From Pantoea sp. Eser (GTDB lineage Bacteria > Pseudomonadota > Gammaproteobacteria > Enterobacterales > Enterobacteriaceae): a stretch of 64,000 nucleotides of DNA. Below are positions 40,036 through 50,233 of the stretch, piece after piece. Numbering within the stretch: the stretch's first letter is position 1; each line of letters opens with the position of its first letter. The notes beneath the pieces were generated by a model that ran no database searches, was not told the DNA's origin, and saw only the letters and a list, made by a program, of their open reading frames with translations. Location of the stretch: NCBI GenBank assembly GCA_009830035.1, contig SZZY01000016.1:1-64000 (forward strand), written 5' to 3'. A program made the position numbers and the translations under genes.

Positions 40036-41442
40036 ATGGCAGGAAATAAACCCACCAACAAATCGAACGAAACGCAGGATCGCCAGCTGGAAGGCGTGAA
40101 AATACCCCCGCATTCGCTGGAAGCGGAGCAATCGGTGCTCGGTGGGTTAATGCTGGATAACGAGCGCTGGGACAATGTCTCCGAGCGCGTAGTCGCCAAT
40201 GATTTCTTCAACCGCTCGCATCGGCTGATTTTTTCCGAGATGCAGCGGCTGCTGGAAAACAGTAAGCCAATCGACCTGATTACGCTCTCCGAGTCGCTGG
40301 AAACCCGCGGCGAGCTGGAGATGGCGGGCGGCTTTGCTTACCTTGCCGAACTGGCGAAAAATACCCCCAGCGCGGCGAACATCGGCGCTTATGCAGACAT
40401 CGTGCGTGAACGTGCGGTGGTACGTGAGATGATTTCGGTCGCCAACCAGATTGCCGATGCCGGCTACAATCCGCAGGGCCGCAACAGCGAAGAGCTGCTG
40501 GACTTCGCTGAATCGAACGTCTTCAAAATTGCCGAAGCGCGCGCCAGTAAGGATGCCGGCCCGAAAAATATTGAGCAGATCCTTGAGGCGACCGTCTCGC
40601 GTATCGAATCACTTTATCAGACGCCGCACGATGGCGTCACCGGCGTGGATACCGGCTATCAGGATCTCAACAAGAAGACCGCAGGCCTGCAGCGCTCTGA
40701 CCTGATTATCGTCGCCGCGCGTCCTTCAATGGGTAAAACCACCTTCGCGATGAACCTGTGCGAAAATGCCGCGATGCTGCAGGACAAGCCGGTGCTGATT
40801 TTCAGCCTCGAAATGCCCAGCGAACAGATCATGATGCGTATGCTGGCGTCGCTGTCGCGGGTCGATCAGACGCGTATTCGTACCGGCCAGCTGGATGATG
40901 AGGATTGGGCGCGTATCTCCGGCACCATGGGCATCCTGCTGGAGAAGAAGAACATGTACATTGATGACTCTTCTGGCCTGACGCCGACCGAAGTGCGCTC
41001 GCGCGCTCGTCGCATCTACCGTGAAAACGGTGGCTTAAGCATGATTATGATCGACTACCTGCAGCTGATGCGCGTGCCTTCCCTGTCGGATAACCGTACG
41101 CTGGAGATCGCCGGGATCTCGCGCTCACTGAAAGCGTTAGCCAAAGAGCTTAATGTGCCGGTGGTGGCGCTGTCGCAGCTTAACCGCTCGCTGGAGCAGC
41201 GTGCCGATAAGCGGCCGGTGAACTCGGATCTGCGTGAATCGGGCTCCATCGAGCAGGATGCGGATTTGATCATGTTTATCTATCGCGATGAGGTTTATCA
41301 CGAAAACAGCGATCTTAAAGGGATCGCCGAGATCATCCTCGGTAAACAGCGTAACGGCCCCATCGGCACGGTGCGCCTGACCTTTAACGGCCAGTGGTCG
41401 CGTTTCGATAACTACGCTGGCCCGCAATACGACTACGAATAA
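40036..41442 (+). CDS. dnaB: replicative DNA helicase
   Basis: The hexameric fork helicase. It has 468 residues from MAGNKPTNKSNETQDRQ at ATG 40036 (E. coli 471). The N-terminal DnaG-interaction domain (LEAEQSVLGGLMLDNERWD) is followed by the RecA-like ATPase, with Walker A ARPSMGKTTFAMN, Walker B LIMIDYLQLM-like MIMIDYLQLM and DnaB motif H4 SDLRESGSIEQDADLIMFIYRDE. The gene is intact and divergent from qor; alr, which follows dnaB in E. coli, is absent. Confidence 0.97.
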   Translation: MAGNKPTNKSNETQDRQLEGVKIPPHSLEAEQSVLGGLMLDNERWDNVSERVVANDFFNRSHRLIFSEMQRLLENSKPIDLITLSESLETRGELEMAGGFAYLAELAKNTPSAANIGAYADIVRERAVVREMISVANQIADAGYNPQGRNSEELLDFAESNVFKIAEARASKDAGPKNIEQILEATVSRIESLYQTPHDGVTGVDTGYQDLNKKTAGLQRSDLIIVAARPSMGKTTFAMNLCENAAMLQDKPVLIFSLEMPSEQIMMRMLASLSRVDQTRIRTGQLDDEDWARISGTMGILLEKKNMYIDDSSGLTPTEVRSRARRIYRENGGLSMIMIDYLQLMRVPSLSDNRTLEIAGISRSLKALAKELNVPVVALSQLNRSLEQRADKRPVNSDLRESGSIEQDADLIMFIYRDEVYHENSDLKGIAEIILGKQRNGPIGTVRLTFNGQWSRFDNYAGPQYDYE

Positions 41443-41454
41443 TCTCTTCTTTGT

Positions 41455-41483
41455 GCTGTCATGCACGATCTGTGCATGACAGC
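41455..41483. terminator. strong hairpin after dnaB
   Basis: GCTGTCATGCAC-GATCT-GTGCATGACAGC is a perfect 12-bp stem starting 13 bases after the dnaB stop. No T-run follows, so it may be a Rho-type or mRNA-protecting hairpin rather than a classical terminator. Confidence 0.65.
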
Positions 41484-41571
41484 CCCCATCATCAGAAAAT
41501 AGTGTTGGACAACCCCGCCGATTATCGGGTTATCTGTAACAAAGCGACGCCAATAACGCTGTGGAAACGGA

Positions 41572-42051
41572 ATGACTCACGTAGACGATTACGACCTTAA
41601 GATCCTGACTTTATTACAATCTAATGGCCGCCTGACCAATCAGGAATTGAGTGATCTGGTCGGCCTGTCGGCGTCACAATGTTCACGCCGCCGGATTAAC
41701 ATGGAACAGGCCAATCTTATTCTTGGTTATCACGCCCGGCTGTCGCCGGATGCGATTTGACTGGGTATGGTCGGACTGATTGAGGTGCGCTTAATTAACC
41801 ATACTGCTGAATATGTCGACAGTTTTCATCGGATGGTGGAGCAAAGAAGAGGCGATCGTCGACGCCTACAAAACAACGGGCGATGCGGACTATCTGTTAA
41901 AAGTGGCGGTAGCCGATCTTAATTCGCTAGCGCCTTAATCAGTCAGCTGGTCGCCGGCCACCAGAGCGTTTCTCATGTAAAAACCTCGGTAGTGCTGGGA
42001 CGAATGAAAGAGAACGGGCTGATGATGATTCCTGAGCACAAGACGCGCTAA
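41572..42051 (+). pseudogene. Lrp/AsnC-family regulator, broken
   Basis: A leucine-responsive-type regulator. ATG 41572 gives MTHVDDYDLKILTLLQSNGRLTNQELSDLVGLSASQCSRR, a clear Lrp helix-turn-helix. TGA at 41758-41760 interrupts DAI-LGMVGLIEVRL. One extra A near 41841 breaks the frame at HRMVEQEEAIVDAYKTTGDADYLLKVAV. One base is lost near 41930 before SALISQLVAGHQSVSHVKTSVVLGRMKENG. The end MMIPEHKTR reaches TAA 42049-42051. It occupies the place of alr between dnaB and tyrB. The target is unknown. Confidence 0.85.
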
Positions 42052-42295
42052 AAAGGTGCGTGTTGTGCTTTTTTGGTGCACAATCGCGGCAAATAAATAA
42101 TGCAAGAATGCGCACTAGAACAGATGTTTGTGCATGAACTAACGGTTTTACTGAAAATTTTCGCACAAAATCCTGCAATAAAGCGCCTTATTTATCAATG
42201 GGATAATCGCTGGCACCTTACCGTTGGCCGTCAAAGGCTGCCGGTATGGTGCGTTTTTTGCATCTGAACCGCATCATTTGCACTGAGATAACCCC

Positions 42296-42910
42296 ATGGA
42301 TAACGTTGCAGAACCCTCCCGCATTCCCCATTCCCGCATTGAAGATGCGCTGGCGATTGTGCTTGGTACCCTGATGGTCTCGTTCGGCGTTATTATGCTG
42401 AAACAGGCAGGTGCCCTGACCGGCAGTACTGCGGGCATCGCTTTTCTGATCAGCTACCTGTCGCCGTTATCCTTCGGCAGCGCCTTCTTTCTGATTAATA
42501 TTCCGTTCTACTGGTTGGCGGTAAAACGCATGGGCTGGGAATTTACCCTGAAAACCTTTTGTGCCGTTGGGCTGGTGTCGTTGTTTACCCATCTGCATCC
42601 GCTGTTTGTCCATTTTTCCGCCCTCGATCCGTTCTATGCGACATTGTTCGGTAACGTCATCATGGGAATCGGGTTTATAGTGTTGTTTCGTCATAAAGCC
42701 AGCCTGGGCGGCATCAATATTCTGGCGCTGTGGCTACAGGATCGCTTTGGCATTCGCGCCGGCAAGCTGCAAATGGCGGTGGATACCTGCGTGGTGCTGG
42801 CCTCCCTGTTTGTGGTGAGCGTGCCGATTCTGCTCGCCTCGATTGGCGGCGCGGTCATTCTGAATCTGATTATCGCGATGAACCACCGTCCAGGACGCTA
42901 CCTAGTTTAA
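42296..42910 (+). CDS. YitT/YczE-type membrane protein
   Basis: A 204-residue inner-membrane protein with five or six hydrophobic segments. It carries the YitT-family glycine-rich motif TGSTAGIAFLISYLSPLSFG and the repeat-like FRHKASLGGINILALWLQDRFGIRAGKLQM. Family function is not established. The 244 bases upstream are AT-rich and hold the promoter. Its last Leu codon, CTA within CCTAG at 42901-42905, is a silent CCWGG change. The frame is intact. tyrB starts 43 bases later. Confidence 0.8.
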   Translation: MDNVAEPSRIPHSRIEDALAIVLGTLMVSFGVIMLKQAGALTGSTAGIAFLISYLSPLSFGSAFFLINIPFYWLAVKRMGWEFTLKTFCAVGLVSLFTHLHPLFVHFSALDPFYATLFGNVIMGIGFIVLFRHKASLGGINILALWLQDRFGIRAGKLQMAVDTCVVLASLFVVSVPILLASIGGAVILNLIIAMNHRPGRYLV

Positions 42911-42952
42911 TGACACTCTGTTACCCGAAGACCACTCATGGAGACCTACACC

Positions 42953-44147
42953 GTGTTTCAAAACGTTGATGCCTATGCTGGTGACCCGATTCTGTCGTTG
43001 ATGGAAGCGTTTAAACAAGACCCACGCGAACACAAAGTTAACCTCAGTATCGGGCTTTACTATGACGAGCAGGGCATCATCCCGCAGCTGCAGGCTGTTG
43101 CGACTGCTGAACAGCAGCTGCATGCTGAGCCACAGCATGCCATCGCTCTATCTGCCAATGGAAGGGCTGAGCAGCTACCGCAGCGGGATTGCGCCCCTGC
43201 TGTTTGGTGCCGACCATCCGATGCTGCAGGCGGGCCGGACCGCCTCTATTCAGACGCTGGGCGGCTCTGGCGCGTTGAAAGTTGGTGCGGATTTCCTTAA
43301 ACGTTATTTCCCGCAGTCAGCGGTCTGGGTCAGCGATCCGACCTGGGAAAACCACGTGGCGATTTTCAACGGTGCCGGTTTCGAGGTGAATACCTATCCG
43401 TGGTATGACGCGGAGACCCGCGGCGTGCGGTTCGATGCGTTTATCAGCGCGCTGAAAACCCTGCCGAAGCAGAGCATCGTTCTGCTGCATCCGTGCTGCC
43501 ATAACCCGACCGGTGCCGATTTGACCGATACGCAGTGGGATCAGACCGTTGAGGTGCTGAAGGCGCAGCAACTGATTCCGTTCCTCGACATTGCCTATCA
43601 GGGCTTCGGTGCGTGCATGCAGCAGGATGCATATGCACTGCGCGCCGTAGCAGCCGCGGGCCTGCCAGCGCTGGTCAGCAACTCCTTTTCTAAAATCTTC
43701 TCGCTGTATGGTGAGCGCGTCGGCGGCCTGTCTATCGTCTGCGACAGCACGGAAGAAGCCGGCCGGGTGCTGGGTCAGTTAAAAGCGACCGTGCGCCGCA
43801 ACTACTCCAGCCCACCGAATTTTGGTGCGCAGGTGGTGGCGCGGGTGTTGAATGATGATGCTCTGAAAGCGAACTGGCTGGCGGAAGTGGAAGCGATGCG
43901 CTTACGCATTCTGGCGATGCGTCAGTCGCTGGTCAAGGTGCTGAGCACCGCACTGCCAGGTAAAAACTTTGACTACCTGCTGAAGCAGCGCGGTATGTTC
44001 AGCTATACCGGCCTGAGCGCGCAGCAGGTTGATCGCCTGCGCAACGAGTTCGGCATCTATCTGGTCGGCAGCGGCCGGATGTGTGTTGCCGGCCTGAACA
44101 GCAAAAATGTGCATCAGGTTGCGGAAGCATTTGCTGCCATAATGTAA
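42953..44147 (+). pseudogene. tyrB: tyrB aromatic amino-acid aminotransferase, single frameshift
   Basis: TyrB is a PLP-dependent aminotransferase for tyrosine, phenylalanine and leucine. GTG 42953 behind GGAG starts [20 protein letters not shown]. One extra C near 43141 breaks the frame at [19 protein letters not shown]. From there the second frame is clean for over 330 codons, with [18 protein letters not shown], the PLP Lys in [16 protein letters not shown] and the Arg of [13 protein letters not shown]. This is the only lesion, so a sequencing error or a very recent mutation is possible. AspC or IlvE might cover the reaction. Confidence 0.88.
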
Positions 44148-44168
44148 TCGCCGTTCCGCTGTGTAAAG

Positions 44169-44196
44169 ACCGCCGACCCTGTTCGGCGGTTTTTTT
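44169..44196 (+). terminator. tyrB terminator
   Basis: ACCGCCGA-CCCTGT-TCGGCGGT is followed by seven Ts, 21 bases after the tyrB stop. Confidence 0.92.
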
Positions 44197-44267
44197 ATTT
44201 GCCCGCAGGGTTTACCTTTCGCCGACATGCTGCACCCTTAAACGGGAGACCGTTTCAGGAAAAAGCT

Positions 44268-44684
44268 ATGTGACATCAACAAATTCTGACGCTTAGCACT
44301 AAACCACGCGGATTTCATCTGGTCACCGATGGGATCGTCGATGCGCTTTTCGCACTGCGTAACATCAACACCGGCCTGTTGCATCTGCTGTTACAGCACA
44401 CCTCGGCCTCGTTAACCTTAAACGAGAATTGCGACCCGACGGTGCGCAGCGACATGGAGCAGCACTTCATGCGGCACGTTCCGGAAGATGCGCCTTATCA
44501 GCACGACTACGAAGGACGTGATGATAAGGCGCACATTAAATCATCGACCTTAGGGGTATCATTGTTACTGCCGGTTCAGCGCGGACGTTTGGTGCTGGGC
44601 ACCTGGCAGGGGATCTGGCTGGGCGAACACCGCATTGATGGCGGTGCGCGACGGATTGTCGCCACTTTACAAGGGAAATCGTAA
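44268..44684 (+). pseudogene. yjbQ: yjbQ UPF0047 protein, nonsense at codon 2
   Basis: YjbQ is a small UPF0047 protein with thiamin-phosphate-synthase-like activity in E. coli. ATG 44268 is followed at once by TGA 44271-44273 where E. coli has Trp (MWYQKTLTLSAKSRGF; here [19 protein letters not shown]). The remaining 137 codons are clean, with [26 protein letters not shown] and [12 protein letters not shown]. There is no good in-frame restart before the fold begins. The stop overlaps the yjbR start (TAATG). One lesion only. Confidence 0.87.
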
Positions 44685-45007
44685 TGACGAATTCAGACTT
44701 ATTGACCTATTGCATGAGCAAGCCGGGCGCGGAACAGAGCGTTCGCAGTGACTGGAAAGCCACTCAGATTAAAAGCAACGGTGTACTGTTTGCCATGGTG
44801 CATGAGGTGAAAGGCCGTCCGGTGGTTTCACTGAAATCGACACCGGCGCTGGCGGAATTACCGCGCGAAGAGCATAACGACATTTTTCCCAGCGAGCATC
44901 TGAACAAATCTCACTGGAGCACCCTGTATCTTGATGGCTCACTGAAAGATTCGCAGATTTACTATCTGGTTGATGCGTCATTTGATCAGATTGCGACCGT
45001 CAAATAA
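44684..45007 (+). CDS. yjbR: YjbR, MmcQ/YjbR-family protein
   Basis: A 107-residue protein of the MmcQ/YjbR double-wing fold (E. coli 118 residues). MTNSDLLTYCMSKPGAEQSVRSDWKATQIKSNGVLFAMV and SHWSTLYLDGSLKDSQIYYLVDASFDQ are conserved. The C-terminus is about eleven residues shorter than in E. coli, so a 3' change is possible. Translation is coupled to yjbQ by a one-base overlap. The function is unknown; DNA binding is suggested by the fold. Confidence 0.87.
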   Translation: MTNSDLLTYCMSKPGAEQSVRSDWKATQIKSNGVLFAMVHEVKGRPVVSLKSTPALAELPREEHNDIFPSEHLNKSHWSTLYLDGSLKDSQIYYLVDASFDQIATVK

Positions 45008-45013
45008 GCGGCA

Positions 45014-45045
45014 ATAAAAAACCCTCTCCCGGCTGGAAGAGGGTT
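45014..45045 (-). terminator. terminator between yjbR and the alcohol dehydrogenase
   Basis: AACCCTCT-N10-AGAGGGTT, with six Ts following on the minus strand. It mainly serves the dehydrogenase gene and may also stop yjbR transcripts. Confidence 0.85.
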
Positions 45046-45059
45046 ATAATGTGCAGCGA

Positions 45060-46127
45060 TTACGCGGCGGACTGATTGCGCAAGGTATTGATATCGATAA
45101 CGAAACGATATTTCACATCACTCTTCAGCATACGCTCGTAGGCTTCGTTTATCTGATCCATCGCAATCAGTTCGATATCTGAGGTGATGCCGTGCTCACC
45201 ACAGAAATCGAGCATCTCCTGCGTTTCCGCAATGCCGCCAATCAGTGAACCGGAGATGCTGCGACGCTTAAAGATCAGGTTAAATACCTGCGGCGCCGGG
45301 TGATCGTGCTCCGGTGCGCCGACCAGCGTCATGTTGCCATCGCGCTTCAGCAGGGTGATGAACGGGTTGAGATCGTGTTGTGCCGCCACGGTATTCAGAA
45401 TGAAGTCGAAGCTGTTAGCGTGCTGCGCCATGTGCTCCGGATCTTTCGAAATCACCACTTCATCAGCGCCCAAGCGCTTACCGTCTTCAATTTTAGACGG
45501 CGAGGTGGTGAACAGCACCACATGCGCGCCCATCGCATGGGCAATTTTGACGCCCATATGGCCGAGACCGCCCAACCCCACGATGCCTACTTTTTTTTTG
45601 CCGGGACCGACATTCCAGTGACGCAGCGGTGAGTAAGTAGTGATACCGGCACACAGCAGCGGAGCAACGCCAGCCAGTTGCAGGTTTTCAGGAATGCGCA
45701 GCACGAAGCTCTCATCCACCACCATCGCCGTTGAGTAACCGCCGTAGGTAATGGCGCCGGTTTCGCGATCTTCACCGTTATAGGTGCCGACAAAGCCATT
45801 TTCACAATACTGCTCTAACCCTTCCTGACAGCTTGGACAACTGCGGCAGGAGTCGACCATACAGCCGACGCCGACCAGGTCGCCCACTTTGTACTTCTGA
45901 GTCTCTGGACCCACAGCAGTGACGCGACCCACAACTTCATGGCCAGGCACCACCGGGAAAATGGTGTTCTTCCACTCATTACGTGCCTGATGCAGGTCTG
46001 AGTGGCAGACGCCACAGAACAGGACCTCAAGCTGTACGTCATGAGCGCGAAGCTCACGCGGCTGATAATCGAACGGTGCCAGTTTGGATTTAGCATCCTG
46101 AGCAGCATACGCATGCGTAATATTCAT
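45060..46127 (-). CDS. zinc-dependent NAD(P) alcohol dehydrogenase, YahK/cinnamyl type
   Basis: A 355-residue medium-chain alcohol/aldehyde reductase. The catalytic zinc ligands are in FCGVCHSDLHQ and PGHEVVGRV, and the structural zinc Cys set in CRSCPSCQEGLEQYC. The Rossmann motif is GIVGLGGLGHMGVKIAHAMGA. It is closest in architecture to YahK or Ahr-type aldehyde reductases; the physiological substrate is not evident. The start MNITHAYAAQDAKSKLAP is well placed. It is absent from this place in E. coli. Intact. Confidence 0.88.
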   Translation of the reverse strand: MNITHAYAAQDAKSKLAPFDYQPRELRAHDVQLEVLFCGVCHSDLHQARNEWKNTIFPVVPGHEVVGRVTAVGPETQKYKVGDLVGVGCMVDSCRSCPSCQEGLEQYCENGFVGTYNGEDRETGAITYGGYSTAMVVDESFVLRIPENLQLAGVAPLLCAGITTYSPLRHWNVGPGKKKVGIVGLGGLGHMGVKIAHAMGAHVVLFTTSPSKIEDGKRLGADEVVISKDPEHMAQHANSFDFILNTVAAQHDLNPFITLLKRDGNMTLVGAPEHDHPAPQVFNLIFKRRSISGSLIGGIAETQEMLDFCGEHGITSDIELIAMDQINEAYERMLKSDVKYRFVIDINTLRNQSAA

Positions 46128-46326
46128 GGTGTCTCCATTTTCGATGTGTCGTGCGTGTTGTTCGGTGAAGTGCGGCAGCGTTGTGCTGCAGCGAAAACAG
46201 GGCGACGCGCAGGGCGTGCCAAAGAGTAACCGCTTAAGGATAGTCAGCGTAGCGAAAAGCGTATATGCCTATAGGTGTCTGAATCTTGCCTGATCCTGCA
46301 TTTCTCTGGCTGAATGGGCAGCAGGT

Positions 46327-46357
46327 AAAAAAAGGCCCGCACGAGGCAGGCGGGCCT
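46327..46357 (-). terminator. uvrA terminator
   Basis: The stem AGGCCCGC/GCGGGCCT has a nine-base loop and seven Ts following on the minus strand. It lies just beyond the uvrA stop. Confidence 0.9.
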
Positions 46358-46363
46358 GGCAGA

Positions 46364-49192
46364 TTACTTGTTCAGCAACGGTTTGAGGAAGCGTGCCGTG
46401 TGTGATTTTTCACACTCCGCCACGGTTTCTGGCGTGCCGGCCACCAGAATTTCACCGCCGCCGCTGCCGCCTTCTGGACCGAGATCGACAATCCAGTCGG
46501 CAGTCTTGATGACGTCGAGATTGTGCTCAATCACCACGATGGTATTGCCCTGGTCGCGCAGCTGATGCAGCACTTCCAGCAGCTGCTGGATATCGGCAAA
46601 GTGCAGGCCGATAGTGGGCTCATCAAGGATGTAGAGCGTCTGGCCGGTGCCGCGCTTCGACAACTCACGCGCCAGCTTAACGCGCTGCGCTTCACCGCCG
46701 GAGAGGGTGGTCGCGGACTGGCCGAGACGGATGTAAGAGAGACCCACATCGATCAGCGTCTGCAACTTACGCGCCAGCGCCGGCACCACATCGAAGAACT
46801 CACGCGCTTCCTCAATGGTCATTTCCAGCACTTCGTGGATGCTCTTGCCCTTGTACTTCACTTCCAGCGTTTCGCGGTTATAGCGTTTGCCTTTGCACTG
46901 ATCGCACGGCACATAAATGTCCGGCAAAAAGTGCATTTCGACTTTCAGTACGCCATCGCCCTGACAGGCTTCACAGCGTCCGCCACGCACGTTGAAACTG
47001 AAGCGGCCCGGATTGTAACCACGCGAGCGCGCTTCCGGCACGCCGGCAAACAGTTCACGCACCGGCGTGAAGATGCCGGTGTAGGTGGCCGGGTTAGAGC
47101 GCGGTGTACGGCCAATCGGACTCTGGTCGATGTCTATGACCTTATCGAAATGCTCGAGGCCGGTGACCTCGCGATAGGCCGCCGGTTCCGCGATGGTCGC
47201 GCCGTTGAGCGCACGCTGAGCAATCGGGAACAGGGTATCGTTGATGAGCGTCGATTTACCTGAACCCGATACGCCGGTGATGCAGGTAAACAGGCCGACC
47301 GGCAGCGTCAGCGTCACATCCTTGAGGTTGTTGCCTCGTGCGCCCGTCACCTTCAGCACTTTGGCCGGATCGCCTTTAACCCGCTGCGGCGGCGCGGAAA
47401 TTTCGCGCTTGCCGCTGAGGAACTGGCCGGTCAGTGACGCTTCCTGTGCCATGATCTCATCCACGGTGCCTTCTGCCACCACCTGGCCGCCATGCACGCC
47501 CGCGCCGGGACCGATATCGATCACATGGTCAGCCGCCCGAATCGCATCTTCATCGTGCTCAACCACAATCACCGTGTTACCGAGATCGCGCAGGTGAATC
47601 AGGGTGCCGAGCAGGCGCTCGTTATCGCGCTGGTGCAGACCGATAGAGGGCTCATCCAGCACGTACATCACGCCCACCAGACCCGCGCCGATCTGGCTGG
47701 CCAGACGGATACGCTGCGCTTCACCGCCTGAAAGGGTTTCAGCCGAACGGGACATCGACAGGTAGTTCAGGCCGACGTTCACCAGGAAGCTCAGTCGATC
47801 GCTGATCTCTTTCAGCACTTTTTCCGCAATTTGGGTGCGCTGGCCGCTGAGCTTCAGGTTTTCAAAGAACGACATTGCATGACCGATGCTCATCTCAGAG
47901 ATGGTCGGCAGCGTGGTGTTTTCCACGTAGACGTGGCGCGCTTCACGACGCAGACGCGTCCCTTCGCAGGTGGCACAGGCCCGGTTGCTGATAAATTTCG
48001 CCAGCTCTTCGCGCACTGCTGACGATTCGGTCTCTTTGTAACGGCGTTCCATGTTGTTCAGCACGCCTTCAAACGGATGGCGACGCACTGAGGTGTCACC
48101 CCGATCGTTGATGTACTTGAACTCAATGGTCTCTTTACCGGAACCGTACAGAATCACTTTCTGCACGTTATCCGGCAGGCTGCCGAATGACGCTTCGATA
48201 TCAAAATCGAGATGTTCCGCCAGTGAGCGCAGCATCTGGAAATAGTAGAAGTTACGGCGATCCCAGCCGCGGATTGCGCCGCCCGCCAGGGAGAGTTTCG
48301 GGTTCTGGACTACCCGGTCCGGGTCGAAATATTGCTGCACGCCCAGCCCGTCACAGGTCGGACAGGCGCCCGCCGGGTTGTTAAACGAGAACAGGCGAGG
48401 TTCCAGCTCGCTCATGCTGTAGCCACAAATCGGGCAGGCGAAGTTGGCAGAGAACAGCAGCTCTTCAGCCGCGCTGTCATCCATATCCGCCACGATCGCC
48501 GTACCGCCAGAGAGATCCAGCGTGGTTTCAAACGATTCGGCCAGCCGGGTTGCCAGATCGGCACGCACCTTAAAGCGATCAATCACCACTTCAATGGTGT
48601 GCTTCTTCTGCAGCTCAAGCTTGGGCGGATCGGAGAGATCGCACACTTCGCCGTCGATACGCGCACGGATGTAGCCCTGCGTCGCTAGGTTCTCCAGCGT
48701 TTTGGTGTGCTCGCCTTTACGATCCTTCACCACCGGAGCCAGCAGCATTAAGCGGCGGCCTTCCGGCTGAGAGAGCACCTGATCAACCATCTGACTGACG
48801 GTCTGCGCCGCCAGCGGCACATCGTGATCCGGACAGCGCGGCTCCCCGACGCGGGCAAACAGCAGGCGCAGGTAGTCGTGGATCTCGGTGATGGTACCGA
48901 CCGTAGATCGCGGGTTATGTGAGGTTGATTTCTGCTCAATGGAAATGGCGGGCGACAAACCTTCGATATGATCGACGTCCGGTTTTTCCATCAGCGAAAG
49001 AAACTGGCGCGCATACGCAGAGAGCGACTCCACATAGCGGCGCTGACCTTCCGCATACAGCGTATCAAACGCCAGTGAGGATTTACCGGAGCCCGACAGG
49101 CCGGTAACCACAATGAGTTTGTCCCGTGGGATGGTCAGGTTGATGTTTTTCAAATTATGGGTGCGGGCACCACGAACTTCGATCTTATCCAT
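46364..49192 (-). CDS. uvrA: excinuclease ABC subunit A
   Basis: The damage-sensing ATPase of nucleotide excision repair. It has 942 residues (E. coli 940). The first ABC module has Walker [20 protein letters not shown]. Zinc modules show [28 protein letters not shown] and [27 protein letters not shown]. The two signatures are [12 protein letters not shown] and [12 protein letters not shown], and the second Walker A is [15 protein letters not shown]. One Leu is CTA within CTAGG at 48685-48689, a silent change. There are no lesions in 2.8 kb. An SOS box lies upstream. Confidence 0.97.
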   Translation of the reverse strand: MDKIEVRGARTHNLKNINLTIPRDKLIVVTGLSGSGKSSLAFDTLYAEGQRRYVESLSAYARQFLSLMEKPDVDHIEGLSPAISIEQKSTSHNPRSTVGTITEIHDYLRLLFARVGEPRCPDHDVPLAAQTVSQMVDQVLSQPEGRRLMLLAPVVKDRKGEHTKTLENLATQGYIRARIDGEVCDLSDPPKLELQKKHTIEVVIDRFKVRADLATRLAESFETTLDLSGGTAIVADMDDSAAEELLFSANFACPICGYSMSELEPRLFSFNNPAGACPTCDGLGVQQYFDPDRVVQNPKLSLAGGAIRGWDRRNFYYFQMLRSLAEHLDFDIEASFGSLPDNVQKVILYGSGKETIEFKYINDRGDTSVRRHPFEGVLNNMERRYKETESSAVREELAKFISNRACATCEGTRLRREARHVYVENTTLPTISEMSIGHAMSFFENLKLSGQRTQIAEKVLKEISDRLSFLVNVGLNYLSMSRSAETLSGGEAQRIRLASQIGAGLVGVMYVLDEPSIGLHQRDNERLLGTLIHLRDLGNTVIVVEHDEDAIRAADHVIDIGPGAGVHGGQVVAEGTVDEIMAQEASLTGQFLSGKREISAPPQRVKGDPAKVLKVTGARGNNLKDVTLTLPVGLFTCITGVSGSGKSTLINDTLFPIAQRALNGATIAEPAAYREVTGLEHFDKVIDIDQSPIGRTPRSNPATYTGIFTPVRELFAGVPEARSRGYNPGRFSFNVRGGRCEACQGDGVLKVEMHFLPDIYVPCDQCKGKRYNRETLEVKYKGKSIHEVLEMTIEEAREFFDVVPALARKLQTLIDVGLSYIRLGQSATTLSGGEAQRVKLARELSKRGTGQTLYILDEPTIGLHFADIQQLLEVLHQLRDQGNTIVVIEHNLDVIKTADWIVDLGPEGGSGGGEILVAGTPETVAECEKSHTARFLKPLLNK

Positions 49193-49274
49193 TCACCTTT
49201 CCCGGATTAGCAGCACTCACCGCGCCTTGCCGACACGGCCAGAATAAACGCATCATTATGGCACAAAAAATAGA

Positions 49275-49290
49275 CTGAATAAATATCCAG
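49275..49290. promoter_or_regulatory. LexA operator between uvrA and ssb
   Basis: CTGAATAAATATCCAG fits CTG-N10-CAG. On the minus strand it reads CTGGATATTTATTCAG, close to the E. coli uvrA box. Placed between the divergent genes, it should put uvrA, and perhaps ssb, under SOS control. Confidence 0.85.
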
Positions 49291-49417
49291 TACTCTTTGC
49301 CTTTTGGCTGCGGATGATTAAAATTGGAACCCCGCTCTAAAGTGGGGAAACAGCCAGCAGGACGTGTTAGAATTGATCGTTTAGACTTTCAGCATTAACT
49401 CATCGGGAGACAGCAAC

Positions 49418-49972
49418 ATGGCCAGTCGTGGCGTTAACAAAGTAATTCTTGTCGGGAATCTGGGTCAGGATCCGGAAGTACGTTACATGCCAAATGGTGG
49501 CGCTGTTGCCAACATTACGCTGGCTACGTCGGAAAGCTGGCGCGACAAGCAGACCGGTGAAAACAAAGAGATCACTGAATGGCACCGTGTGGTGCTGTTT
49601 GGCAAGCTGGCCGAAGTGGCGGGCGAGTATCTGCGTAAAGGTTCGCAGGTCTATATTGAAGGTCAGTTGCGCACCCGCAAATGGCAGGACCAGGGCGGCC
49701 AGGAACGTTACACCACGGAGGTGGTGGTTAACGTTGGCGGCACCATGCAGATGCTGGGCGGCCGTCAGCAGGGCGGTAACGCCGGTGCACCGGCAGGCGG
49801 CGCGCAGGGCGGCGGTAACAACAACGGTTGGGGCCAGCCACAGCAGCCGCAGGGCAGCAATAATCAGTTCAGCGGCGGCGCGCAGTCTCGTCCACAGCAG
49901 CAGCCACAGAGCGCCCCAGCCAGCAACAACAACGAACCGCCAATGGATTTTGACGATGATATCCCGTTCTGA
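49418..49972 (+). CDS. ssb: single-stranded DNA-binding protein
   Basis: SSB, 184 residues. The OB fold is [40 protein letters not shown]. It is followed by a Gly/Gln/Asn-rich linker and the conserved partner-binding tip [14 protein letters not shown] 49418 follows GGGAGA. Intact. Confidence 0.97.
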   Translation: MASRGVNKVILVGNLGQDPEVRYMPNGGAVANITLATSESWRDKQTGENKEITEWHRVVLFGKLAEVAGEYLRKGSQVYIEGQLRTRKWQDQGGQERYTTEVVVNVGGTMQMLGGRQQGGNAGAPAGGAQGGGNNNGWGQPQQPQGSNNQFSGGAQSRPQQQPQSAPASNNNEPPMDFDDDIPF

Positions 49973-50000
49973 TCCGCATAACAGCGTGACGTTGATAGCA

Positions 50001-50028
50001 AACAGGCCCGGTATACCGGGCCTGTTTT
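50001..50028. terminator. perfect palindromic terminator after ssb
   Basis: A perfect 26-bp palindrome centred on GTATAC runs into TTTTAT on the plus strand. It ends ssb and probably also the minus-strand hydrolase remnant that faces it. Confidence 0.88.
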
Positions 50029-50061
50029 ATTGCCTGTCATGGCGGCTACTGTAAAAACGAG

Positions 50062-50232
50062 TCAGGTGCGGGCGGCCCATTCGGCCAGGATTGCGTCACA
50101 GCTCAGCACGCGCGGCACGTTGTTGGGTATCAGCAGTGACGACCACACTTCATTATGCTGCCCTATCAGCTGCTCCGCGCTCACCCAGCGGCGGTCGGCG
50201 GTGGTATGCGCATCCGCCGCAATGGTGCAAAC
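50062..50232 (-). pseudogene. 3' remnant of an isochorismatase-family cysteine hydrolase
   Basis: The last 55 or so codons of this minus-strand frame read ADAHTTADRRWVSAEQLIGQHN and end LSCDAILAEWAART before TGA. This resembles the C-terminal part of isochorismatase-like cysteine hydrolases (ADAHTT, then SAEQ-IAHHN). The upstream part is replaced, at about 50233, by flippase sequence on the opposite strand. No start or catalytic Asp/Lys/Cys core remains. The family call rests on a short segment and is moderate. Confidence 0.5.
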
Positions 50233-50233
50233 C

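Noticed and set aside
50030-50233. N-terminal extension of the flippase from 50030.
   Set aside because: Read on the other strand the same bases give a hydrolase C-terminus with a proper stop facing the ssb terminator, so the plus-strand reading is antisense.
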